Shown in pieces: positions 1-11,400 of a DNA stretch of 64,000 nucleotides (positions are counted from its first letter, which is position 1; the number at the start of each line of letters is the position of its first letter). The position numbers and the translations under genes were made by a program. Below the pieces are notes generated by a model. The model saw only the letters and a program-made list of their open reading frames with translations. It made no database searches and was not told the origin of the DNA. The stretch is from Pholis gunnellus (taxonomy: Eukaryota > Chordata > Actinopteri > Perciformes > Pholidae), in NCBI GenBank assembly GCA_910591455.2, contig OU342819.1, forward strand, positions 15,044,262 to 15,108,261, given 5' to 3'.

Positions 1-18
1 TCCTCCGCTCGCTTTTAC

Positions 19-106
19 CTGAAGTCTGTGCCTTTTCTTTTTCCTCGATCGGGGATCCCCGGGTCTGGACACATGTTGTGTCCCTGCGCTACGCCCATCT
101 GAGACA
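19..106 (-). CDS. csmd2: CSMD exon encoding the linker end and the start of Sushi 2
   Basis: This 88-bp exon is the last visible coding piece. After completing Leu it reads SQMGVAQGHNMCPDPGIPD and then RGKRKGTDF. MCPDPGIP is the first-cysteine motif of a Sushi domain; the remaining cysteines must lie in the next exon outside the window. The acceptor is CCCATTAG|TG at 108-107 and the donor is TTCAG|GTAAAAG at 18-13. The exon ends with AG of a split codon (phase 2), expected to give Arg in the family. The QGHNMCPDPGIP stretch is the strongest single pointer to csmd2 as I recall the paralogues; csmd1 lacks QGHN. It is easily missed because it is short, lies at the window edge and has no ATG-started open frame. 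Confidence 0.92.
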
Positions 107-1762
107 CTAATGGGGGGAATACAGAGAAAAAATGAGATTACAGATTGTCCAACAAAAGAAAGTTAATTCTGAAAATGTTCCATTTTGATGCATTGCATTA
201 CGGAAGATTTCCATTCATATGAACGTGGCTATGTGTTTTCACAAGCTGGTTGCACTACTAGGGTTAGGTCTAGGGTAACATGATGAATGGGGGCAGTCCT
301 TTAACCACAGCCCGACTTTAGTTCGAGGAAATATTGGACTTCTATTTGACACCACGTGTTGCCTGTGCTGTTTACATTTGTCTTGGTGTCTATGCAAAAA
401 GTCTTTACAAGCACAGTTCCCATAAGAAGATAAGAAACTGCTAAAGAATATTAAGGCTCATTGTTATGAGTTTATTTGTTGTTTACTTTCTGCCCTCTGG
501 TGGCCAACAGTCCCTTTACAATTACAGAAGAAATGTAAAGATACTATTGGTATTGATCTATTGATATTTACACCTGCACCAGCTTTGTGCACATTAGTTC
601 ATTCGGCATACACTTTTACCATCCCTGGTGGTGCTCTGTTTATTCATGTCACCGGGTACAAAACAGTGGAAGGTTAAGTGCCAGAAGGGGTCAAATAAAC
701 TTGGCCAACCCGGAGAACCCACCTGACTGACTGGGAGGGGTCAAACTTCCGCAGGGCCAAACCAATGTGACACCTGCTCATTGGCCAGGAGTCCAGTGTG
801 AGGCAAGACAGCAATGAATTTTAAACAAGGCTCACTGGTGTCAGCAGAGGCAATTAAAAATTGGCAGGAATAAGGGAAGATAGACTTACTGTTGGATTGA
901 GTTAAATCAGGAATGTGTGACTGTGCCTGTCAGGCTTCATCACGTCTTTATAGGAGATACTGCATGCATTTTGTCTTATTCATAAAAACAATTGATTGAA
1001 CTTATATTTGATGTAAACATCTTTAGATCAGACTTTAACAATTGAAATGCAAACTCAATATTTGAGTATAGCAGCAGAAAGTGATGTGGTTGCAGGGAAG
1101 TAATTCACTTTTTTATTTCTACTCGAAAAAAAACGTTTCCCATAATATGCATATTTGTTTTGATCTGGGGCAACGGGCAATGAAATTATGTAAAACAAAA
1201 TAAAGTGCGTGGGACAAATCATTTTAAAGTGGAAGCAGGTAAAGTGAAATAAAAAAGCATAAAAGCAATGCAAATGAAAGGAAACAAGAACTTTTTGAGA
1301 GACGTACGGATTAAAAGCAAACGATAAAAGTTGGAGGTAGAAGTGGATAAACTTAATTGTAAATGGCCTTGAGGCAGCATTACCATGAATGCAACTCTTT
1401 TTTTGTTCTACAAGTTGTTCTTAAACAGCCCTCTGTGTCAGTTGGGTGACTCATCGCTGTCAAGTTGTTAATGTTCGAGATGTTCAAATGAAGCTGATTG
1501 GGATAATAAGCGGTGAGCTCAGACAGAGGGTGAGACAGAACAAGGGCAAGGAAGACATTAACGTGATGCTGACGTAGAGGTGCTTTCCATTCTGCCACAC
1601 TGTGCCGGGTAAATATCCGTCCACACTTCTTTTTGGAGGACATGGTCGAGTGATTCTGTCCCTTGTTTACTCAGGGGGGACATTGCACTGAGTAAGTGAA
1701 ACTATTCCTGTCAGACAAGTTTATTTGCAAAACAAAGTTGTCAGTTAAGGTTTGCAACTTAC
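107..1762 (-). other. csmd2: CSMD intron between the linker exon and the Sushi 2 exon (1656 bp, phase 1)
   Basis: This is a phase-1 intron bounded by GTAAGT at 1762-1757 and TTAG at 110-107. The pyrimidine run before the acceptor is short (minus-strand TTCCCCCCATTAG). I see no gene, RNA gene or clear repeat in it. Confidence 0.9.
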
Positions 1763-1840
1763 ACACTGATATCTTGTGGTGGTTGTCTTTGCTCGGCAAC
1801 ATCTTCACACCTCGAGACTTAAGTTCAGTCATCTTCTTCA
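1763..1840 (-). CDS. csmd2: CSMD short linker exon between CUB 2 and Sushi 2
   Basis: This 78-bp exon encodes the conserved spacer found in CSMD proteins after the second CUB domain. It reads KKMTELKSRGVKMLPSKDN and then HHKISV. ELKSRGVK and PSKD are near-invariant in the family, and their presence places the exon series at the N-terminal end of the protein. The acceptor is CTCCCCAG|TG at 1842-1841 and the donor is GTGT|GTAAGT at 1762-1757. The phases fit: two bases finish Val after YQ, 25 codons follow, and the last T starts a Leu codon finished by the exon at 106. Met-Thr in KKMTEL replaces the usual small or hydrophobic pair. The linker contains no cysteine or predicted domain; its function is unknown. 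Confidence 0.93.
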
Positions 1841-3086
1841 CTGGGGAGGAACACAGAGCAGAGAGGCATGTAAGACAGCAGGAAGTGCAATAATGACGCC
1901 CACACATTTCAGCAGAGACAAAAGGTGTGCAGCAGATAAAATATATGATATAAAACAATCCATAAACCATTGCCTACACCCACCCAGATATGTTCACAGC
2001 AGTTTCAACAAAGCAATTGAACAACAATGTGGTAAATTTGCCAAATTAGAAAGTTATTACAGCAATAAAACCAAACTTTTCAGAATAAAAGGATCTATAA
2101 CATAGATATGTAATGTTCATAACAATTATACATTTAGTTTACATAGAAAAAGAGAGCTCAACAAAGTCCAATATCTTTGCAATTTTAAGGATAGAAGCGT
2201 GCAGGGAATAAAATCACTATTTCATTACGAAGATTAGAGGGCAGGGTAAATGAGGAGCAAAAGTTATACAATTCAAGTTTTATACAATAAATAAATTAAA
2301 ATGATTGAGTTTCATAATAATTGTGGAGAAAATAAACAAACACAAACATCATAGCAAAGTCGGAGGCTCATATAAATGCACATACTTACTCACATATTTC
2401 AAAAACACCAGCAGCGTCGTGCCTGCAACCCTTTCAATCTATCCAATTGAATTACTCACGGTTCCTGACGATGGAATTTTAATTGTAATTGTATTCTTTG
2501 CTCAGTTTTTAGCTGTGTTGTATTTCAAAGCCAAGCTGAGCCATGTGTCAAAAAGTCGCTCCGTTATGCGTCTGGACGGAAAATCACAACACAGAATTGT
2601 TTTCAGATTTGTTACAAAGGAGGGTTTGATGTGGTATGGCTGCTTCCTGTGCCACATAACATGAAGGACACTGAAGAATAAAATAAACAGAGACAGCAGT
2701 CTTTACATTACTCCAACATACCGCTCCTGTGGAATCATGGGAACTGTCATGATGAGAATGGCTGGTAGGAGATGGGGGATGGCAGAGTGTTGAATCTAAT
2801 TAAAGTATTAGCCTCCAATTCCTCTCTGATCTTCTAAACATGTTTATCTAAAATTGAACTTGTAAACCCTCTAAACCCCCTCTTTCGCTCCCTGTCTTTT
2901 CCATTTCTCTCTCTTCTTATTCTTGTCCCATCGGCTCTGAGATTTCCAGCGGATTGCTGGAGGTGAGGTCCTAAGAGATCACCTTTTGTGTGGATGAACT
3001 AATCATTTTTCCCTGTCCATTCCTTCTCAAAGTTGATCCTTGAACCTGAAATGGATGCACAGGACAAGATTGTGTCTGTGTGAGCT

Positions 3087-3113
3087 TGTGTGTGTGTGTG
3101 TGTGTGTGTGTGT
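3087..3113. repeat. (TG)n microsatellite
   Basis: About 13 TG units inside the intron between the CUB end and the linker exon. Confidence 0.97.
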
Positions 3114-3584
3114 TATGATAATAATTCTTCAAATCCTCAAAGCAACTATTCTGCCAAAAAGATTAATTCAAAACGGTCAAAATCTTAAAATGACGCAGAT
3201 CATAGTTCGGGAAATATCAGCTCATTTGCACAAGAAACATGAATAATGTCAGTCTACCGTCTTATTTTCTTAATTGGACCTCATAACATATTGATGATTG
3301 TATTATTCATTTTCTATTGACAATGGTGCGAAGTAAAAGGCATAAGTGTCTCATTTGGGAACACTTTGTTCCCGTAGGAGCAACAACGTGCTCAGTAATT
3401 TCCATTGCAACGCGCCTCTTGGATTATGAGATACATGTTGGAAACTTCACGAGGATAGCTCATTATGGGAGAGTTAGTCCTCTGGGGAGTACAAATATGT
3501 TTCATTTCAGGGCTGATTGTTACTAGATCATTGTTATCTCTTGCGAACAAGTGGAATATTGTATTCAGATTCTGGCACTAGGGA

Positions 3585-3650
3585 AGGGTTCCCTCGAGGA
3601 CCATATCTGAATCAAATATCATGAAAATCCAGCAATTTCTTTGCTGATCC
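3585..3650 (+). repeat. Second, more degraded copy of the same tail repeat
   Basis: GAGGACCATATCTGAATCAA, then ATATCATGAAAATCCAGCAA aligns with the copy at 47486-47550 and with the same remembered consensus. Both copies lie in the plus orientation. It sits about 70 bases downstream (in transcript sense) of the CUB exon donor. Confidence 0.45.
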
Positions 3651-3722
3651 CTTGGTAAAAAGTTAAAACTGGTACACATTAATAATATCCTTTTGCAATA
3701 TCAAAACTTCTTTTTATCTCAC

Positions 3723-3835
3723 CTTGGTACTGGGCGCTGAAACCTCTCAACTTGTGGTTGCCATCAGAGGTGAAGTGAAGCCGAAGCCAATTCTTGCTGC
3801 TAATGATGGGTGAGGGAAGGTTGGGGCCAGTGAAC
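3723..3835 (-). CDS. csmd2: CSMD exon encoding the last third of the CUB domain
   Basis: This 113-bp internal exon completes the CUB domain begun at 36512-36719. It reads FTGPNLPSPIISSKNW, then LRLHFTSDGNHK and LRGFSAQYQ. SSxNxLxLxFxSD and GFxAxYQ are the standard C-terminal CUB strands. The acceptor is TCTACAG|G at 3837-3836 and the donor is CCAAG|GTGAGA at 3722-3717. The first base finishes the Trp codon left by the previous exon, 37 whole codons follow, and a final G begins a Val codon completed by the exon at 1840. It is separated from the first part of the same domain by a 32.7-kb intron. FTG, TSDGNH and GFSAQYQ agree with remembered csmd2; csmd1 and csmd3 differ more. Confidence 0.97.
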
Positions 3836-6800
3836 CTGTAGACACAGAAACGTAGAGAAGAGTGCGTTTGATTATTTTTTTTACCATTTTTTTAACATTT
3901 TACCACGTGACTGTTTTAATAACCAAATGTGAAAGCAGCAGATTGCAGCATTTAGCATATCCTGTACACTCGTAAATGTATTTAAGATTAAAGTCCAGGC
4001 ATGTACCAGTGTAATCTCTAGCATCAGTCGAAGCACTCAGATGACGGCTCCATAGGTGGAGTCAGTGTGTACCTAATGAAAGTTAACTTCATATAACAGC
4101 TTTATTAATAAATGATAAGCATGATACGGTTGGTGATTATAGTATGCTATTAATCGTTTATCAGACCGAAGATAATTGCTGCCCTGCCGAAAAGCACACC
4201 ATCTCTGTTTAGCTGGCAAGCATGGTCGAGATAATTTGGCTTATCGTTGGTGCAATCCTAGCAGATATATGCGTCATAGCTGAACATTTGAGGGCCACCT
4301 TTGCCGTGTGCCATGTGATTAACTCCGGTATCAGAAGATTAATTGGCTATTGGCTTGTCCTGCTCCAAATTATTGTTATTATATTAGCCTACAAAATATT
4401 AGCCTGTTTGACCGATATCTTTTGATTGACCTGAGTCTGTTTTGGGATAATCTTACTGTCATATTATCGATTGAATTATATGTTTGTTATTTTGTTTGGT
4501 TGGTCTAACGGACACCATAAGCCAGGAGTAAAAACACTTTACTGTGTTGGAATATCCTGCTGTATGACTAACTGTAACTCTTTCAATCAATCAATGTCCA
4601 TTGTAAGAAAGGATCATGCTTGCTCAAGCTTATGTTTTGTGCAGTAAAGTTATTATGTAATCCATCAGATTTCCAATAAAGTCAAGCCCAACGGCAGACT
4701 ATACATTACAGAGGCTGGCAGAACCTGACAGTCTTCCCGGTAATTGTCTTGTTTGTTTATAGTAATTCTACTAAATGTTTCATAATTATTGTGGCCTTCA
4801 CTTATGTAAAGATGTTACACCTCAAAAGATCTATTTAAGGGAAGGTCTGGTACTAAAGGGAAACTATAATGTTAACGACTCTTAACCAAACTGTGGCCTA
4901 ATAAAACAATGGGAGAGGAAAATAAATCAGCATTGGCATTTGCAAAGAAAGGACAGTCCTTTTACTGCTTTGACAACAATACTGAGTTATACTTCACACA
5001 CACTTATAGGGCATCCTGATCTGTATGCTAATGAGGTATGTTGCTTACCAGGCACTTCTTCAGTTGTTAAAGCCAAAGTCATTTGGGAACACATAATCTT
5101 TTATCTTGAGACGCACTAACACAATCTCACTCACACACATACAGTACATGCTCCCATATGCTCAGGCACACGTTCCCACAAGTGCGTGCATTAATTCCAA
5201 TTGCCCCTCTGTAAATTGCATTTCCCCGACTGTGTCCACCTCATCTCCCCAGCCTACATATCCGCTCCACTCTATGGAGTAGATTTTTAGTGAGATACAC
5301 CTCCGACCAGCTCTCATTAAGGGGAAAAAAACTGACAGGAAAAAAGCAAAGAGCAAGCGAAGAGAAAATGTGATCAAACAACGTAATTAATCTGAGAAAT
5401 AGAATGGAAAGAGACATATTTCGCAAGCTAATAATTATTCACTTTGGATGCAAACAATTTTTTTGTGTACTGATGCCTCAGATACAAAATAATTAAACTG
5501 CTCCAACCAAATAGACAGGGATCTACTATGGGGAGGTACTTCCAGTCCAGTGAGGGTATTTGGTTGAGATATGTGACTGACTACTCGGTAAAGCTCTCTT
5601 AGGATCATTTAAAAACAGGTGGGTGTCTGGATGTAGACATGATTAGCTTTGATTTGGAGGAAAACAGCACTACGTGTTTACAGGGGAAACTCTTGCTGCA
5701 GTAGGGCCTCAGATTCAGTCGCTCAGCTTAAGCTAAACACAAGCTCAACTGAAGGACTGGAGGTAGAGACAGAAAGAGTGGAGAAGAGTCTTGAAAAGAG
5801 TTTTGGGCAACAGGCCGGACAAATTGCAACAGAGTATCGAGACAATGATTAAATGAAAAAGAGAGATGGCATATCAAAATGTCAGTGATTTGGCTTTTTC
5901 AGCCACACTGCACGCAGACAGCAGGAAGACGGAGCAGAGTGCAGACAAGAGAATATGCCACTGATGAAACTGTGTTTCTCCGGTCTCCCATGGCTGCTTT
6001 AGAATGTGTCAACGAACTCAACCCATTGAAGCAAGCTTCACTAATCAAACAGTGATGTTCAAGTGACAAAATGTTAAGGTCAGCATCAGGAGCCCGGTTT
6101 GAGTTAAACCTGTGTCCTGACCAGGCGAAGGAGCTCCTTTTAATACTTAGTGTCTTGATGAAAAGCAGAGAAGCCTTGGTGAAAAGTGTGGGTGTTTAGT
6201 GTGTATGCAAGGTATGTGTATGTAAAAGTGTTGATCACAGTGTGTGGTCAGGTTACATTATCAATGTTGAATTCTTGATTCAACAAAAGACTTGATTGTC
6301 CATTTCCTTCACTGAACGTTCCACAACTCCCCCTGACTTAAAGCTTGACCCTCCATCTAAATCACACTGAATGGGAAAACTATATCAACATCACACAACA
6401 ATTGAATCACACACACACTCAGTCTTTACAGGCCCACCATCTTCTTTTTTCTATACATGGGCATAATTAAGTTACATTTCTGATGAGATTATTATTTGTT
6501 CCTTCATTTCAGTGCAGCCAGGGGGGGGGCTGCATGGCATAATGAAAATCAGGCGGAAATGTAAAGCCGTGTTGTAAAACGCTGGCCTTGATTGACGACG
6601 GCAAGTGCAGGATTGATAAAGAGAAACGGCATGCCTCAGGAGATGTTTCATCACTTTAAAATGAAGTATTGAGGGGGGGTCATGTAGTGTCTGGCACATG
6701 TGCATTTGGCGTGGTGCTACTGGGATGGAGAGCGCCAGAATCATCTCTGGCTCTAAGTACATCGCTGGGTCCTGAGACAGCTCAAAATCCTGGGCACTAA

Positions 6801-8360
6801 ATCTCACACCAATAAATTACAGTATGATCCACACAGCCCACATGCACATAAAAAAGGCCTCAAAATACCAGAGCCAAGATTTGAAAGCAAAAATCCCTGT
6901 TGGAGTTACGCTTGTTTTCACCATGGGTACAAATAAAAATGTCCCTTTGAATTAAAGGCCAATATGAGCTGGAATCAACTTTCATTAACACTCTACTGGC
7001 AAGCTACAGACTGACTTAAGGTTGTGATAAACTGCAGCAATGGCAGAGGATAAGGAACTGATGTGTATGCTATGAAGGATTAGGGGATTAATAAATGTAG
7101 GATGAGGTACAAACGGACCACCATAAATATCACTTTGACCTAGTGTCACCTCTGCCTTTCCCCCATTTCACTTTGCGCTCCTTCTTTTGCTGAAAACATT
7201 GAAGTTTTAGGGTGAACTTGAACATGATGGAGCAACAGAAAAAGTCCTGAGCTGGCTGATGGAGGTCTCCTGAAGGGTATCGTGGGCACCTCTATAGTTC
7301 CTTTGTCACCTCACCCTATCGCACTCGCTCTGTCTGGCTGACCGTATTAGATTTTATGCGGAATTGTCTTGAGAGTGCAGTGCCAAATCAGTTTCCATTT
7401 CCAGGCCCCAAAGCTCTCAGTCTGAGTCAGACTTGTGTTGATTGTCCAAGAAAAGTATTTTGGGCACGGCAAGGTGAAAGAGGCGGCCAGCGGTGTTCTT
7501 GAGGGGACAGAGCTGTGAACCACACATCGGCACACGGAGCTTTTTGGGAAACAGCTAGGTTCTGATGCAGCTCTTCGAAGTCAGATATGCAAATCCTTGT
7601 TGCATAGACTTGTCTTTCCTTGACATGCTAGGATTGAGAGTCTTAGGATTACACAAGACCAGTCAGAATACATTTACGCAACACTAGCATGGAGATACTT
7701 TCCATACTGATGAGATGTGACTCATTAAATTGTTAATGCCTTTCAGGATTCTGAACAAAGGTCGTCGTCATCACGCAATTCAGCAACCCCCTTCCCAGTG
7801 GAATGGGTCTTTTTTTTTTTTTCTGCTTTATATTCATCGTTTCATGTCATCTGTTTTCTGTTCAAGGGGCGAAGGTGTCAAATTACCCCATGCATAATCA
7901 GTGATGGGCGGAGTGTAGGTGTCAAAGGTGACTGGCTCCACATTAGGATCAAACGCTTGAAATCACCGCGTAGCGAATTAATTCATTGTGATGTAGTATC
8001 AGATGACCACATATGCGTTCATGTGTGGGTGCTTGCATGCATGGGGTGGGTGAGTTCTGGACGGAGAACGTCCCTATTAATTGCAGCTACTTAGGTAGAT
8101 CAATCAGAGCTCTGCTCAGTATGCAGGTCCTGGTGCTTACAGCAGAGCGGGGGTCACAGTGACTTTAAAGCCAAAACTTTCAGCATTTTAATGAGGCTAT
8201 GTGAATTATAGCACGGGCCAGTCTATCCAGATGTGCATGCAGGCTCACAAACCCACACAAGCAAACAGTCACAGTTTCAAACAAGTACGCAAATATCAAT
8301 AAATTCACTCTCGCTCTAACTCTCTGTGATACTCCCTAAATAACACAAACACACTATCAC

Positions 8361-8372
8361 TCTCTCTCTCTG

Positions 8373-8456
<84 letters not shown>
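8361..8456. repeat. (TC)n(CA)n compound microsatellite
   Basis: A TC run with one TG interruption passes directly into about 34 CA units. Confidence 0.98.
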
Positions 8457-8457
<1 letters not shown>

Positions 8458-11400
8458 ACATCCTTCTGGGGTAAAACCAATCAGTGTGGAAGACCCTTAA
8501 GTCCAGAAAGGCAGTATTAAAGCCCTGGCAGCGGAGTTGTATGTGTGACCTTCAGATGTAACCAAGACCAGACATACACAAGGGATTTAAATGAACCACC
8601 AGAGCCCCCCCCCCAGCTCCAAATAACAGAGTACCCTCAACTATGGTCATTCATTTCTTCAAACAGCAACCACCCAGGCATTAAAAGCCATCAACCTATT
8701 ACTAAGGCCAAAGTACTACGAGAGGCTGCCAGGGCAGTTATGTCTCGTGGGTCTGTGCACAAAAAGAAAGGCCTTGCAGAGGTGGTTGAAACCTCCACTG
8801 GCCAAGCCAGTAAAACTGCAGACCCATCAGGGCCAGGATGCTTACTTTTCTCTTGGACTTCCTGGTCCAACAGAGCCAACATGTCTGTTCCTCATCCTCT
8901 CTCAGCCCTCATGTATTATTCATGGTGAAGACCTCTGGCCCCATCAGAAAGCCTTGTTAAATCTTCTGAGGGATTCCTTTCTTCCTCTTCCCACAACTCA
9001 TTTTCTGCCCTCACAGAACACATAATGTAGACACTGATTGAAAGAAATTTCCTTTCGGGAAGAACAACAAACCGGCCTTCATCTTCCCCTTATTCTTACA
9101 TTTCTTCAAGCCTATCTTAAAGCTTCCTGCAAATGCACTTTGGTGAGTCATTTTAAAAATAGTGTAAATAAAGTAGATGGTGAAACCCACCTCATGCTTG
9201 GGGATTACTCTGTGACTGCCATTTGACCCTCCCATGATCCTGGCATTCACAACCAATCATCATACACACATTTCCTCCTCAATCCCAACTGAGTTCTCTT
9301 CATCAAAGTGAGGAAAATGTAGTTTTTCCTTCATCAAAGAGTAATGTATAGTAGGACACACCGGCACAAATCTGTCAGCGTGATAAGCATCATTTAGGTC
9401 ATGGTTATGATCTGTCACATTAACTGAGGGCTGTGTGTAGTGAAAGACTGTCTGGTTAATATAGGTTTAAGGTAAGTCAACAACAGTTTTGGATTGATGA
9501 AGAGTTCATTTCTATGGTGAAATTGGATTGCAATAACGAAAACCTTTTTCAGAGGTAGAATTTACCAAAATAAAGCTCTTAGAAGCGACCGTGATCAACT
9601 TAAGACCGAACACTGGTTTGGAGCTGGCTTCAAAGGCTTAATATCTATTTAAAAAAAGAAAAACTAAACTTTACCCAGAACTCAAACTAATGCCTTGCAT
9701 GGTACCTGTATTTTGTTTTGCTTTGGTGGTATTCAGTTAAAATATGTGAGAACACTCGCGTATAAAACACATTGTTTATGACAAAGAATTAAAAAAATAC
9801 ATTCTCCAAAATAAGTTACCCAAAGCGGGTGACCCAAATAATTCATACACCATTCCAACTGCTTCTTGTGCCATGCACTTTCCACTGCTTAACCCTGGTC
9901 CAACCAAAAATATTCAACATTATGGGACAGATTGGGGTCCCAAGGGAAACAACTGTCATAGCAAAATGTTAACATATATTTTCTCAAAACAGTATTATTG
10001 ATGTAATCATTGTCATCTTTGAAAAGTCATGATTACGCTCATGAAAAACTCGAGATATGAAGAAAAAAAGAGTATACCCCTCGGGTCAATGAGTACCCCA
10101 GTTGGTAGTATTAAGGTGAAAGTTACTTTCTGAGATATTCTGAAAACAGCCAAAACGGCACAAAGACAAGCAGATGAAATGGGACAGAAACATAAATTAA
10201 AGCAGCTCAATTCATGGAAGTAAAGAATTCAGTGGCACTCGTTCTGCAATTGATTCCAGCGTCAGTGTGATTCATTAGTCTTCTTAAAAAAGTCAAGTTA
10301 GATGTAGGCAAAGTCACGGAGAGCAAAGCAATAGGACTAAACTGCTATTGAATGGACTGTGGAACAATGCTGATGAGGAAACCATACGGAGCCTAATGGC
10401 TTAGATTATTATTGCCTTCAACAAAATGACCTACACAGGCACAAATGACTCGTTTGACTAAGACGAAGACAAAAATACAAACAATGTCCAACCAGTGGCT
10501 GTTCGCGCCATTTCTCCCCTTCTGTTTGATTTCTCTCAAACACAGCCTACATGACCCTTCGCTATCATCACCGAGCAAGGTTGTGGAACACACGGTCACG
10601 CCCTAAAACACAAACACATGTGACATACACGGCATCAATCACATCATGCAAGTGAAAAAAAGAATATGCGCGCACTTCGCAAAGGGTGTAATCGCCTGCC
10701 GGCGGTATTGGATCTGTGGTTAACGGGAGAGGTACTGATGAGTTTCCAAGGTCACTCTTAAAAGCGGCAGCGATAATTGAGCCTTCCTTGTGGATTTATC
10801 AAACACAATAATAAACAAATGCCTATGATATCCTAGGGCCGTCTGCAAGGGCATCTTCCTTATCTTTTACAGGAGGTTTGAGGAGATATACTGTACACGG
10901 AGAACATTTATTCAACAAATCGTGCCCTCGGTCAAAACGCACAGCGACTGCATTTAGTAGGTACGCTTCCAAAATAGTACTTCCCACTACCATCAAAGCT
11001 CACTGAATGATTCTGACACCAGCACTTCCAATGTTCAACTAGTTATATTTCTCTCCCACCAGGATGCGTGCTCTACAACTGTTCAGAAGCAAATGGCTTT
11101 TGTTAAACATCAAAGAATAGGCTAAAATTACTCACAGAACCAGAGCCAATGTCTGCAATACAAGCACTGCAAACTGAAGCATCAGTGATACTGCTTTGAA
11201 TGCTTCCTCCAAAGAAGCCCAAATCAACTATATATATTGCAACAATGACTTGATTTCCCTCAAAAGCAAAAGCTGGCCTGGTTCTGTCCAAAGGTAACAC
11301 ATTCTGCCAACCCAGCACCTCTTCAAATAACACAATTACATTCAGTTTGACTAATCCTTAAAGAACCAAAGTGTGACAAAGGGTGGTGCTGGAGGCGTCC

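Larger units (their letters stand above)
1841..3722 (-). other. csmd2: CSMD intron between the CUB end and the linker exon (1882 bp, phase 1)
   Basis: This is a phase-1 intron bounded by GTGAGA at 3722-3717 and CCCCAG at 1846-1841. It contains a (TG)n microsatellite at 3087-3113 and a degraded dispersed-repeat tail at 3585-3650. I see nothing else of note. Confidence 0.9.

Noticed and set aside
45..75. GGGGATCCCCGGGTCTGG resembles a plasmid polylinker (BamHI-SmaI).
   Set aside because: It encodes the conserved P-D-P-G-I-P start of a CSMD Sushi domain in frame, with flanking splice sites, so it is native sequence.
8545..8928. 127-codon plus-strand frame.
   Set aside because: No recognisable domain; composition looks like unconstrained intron.
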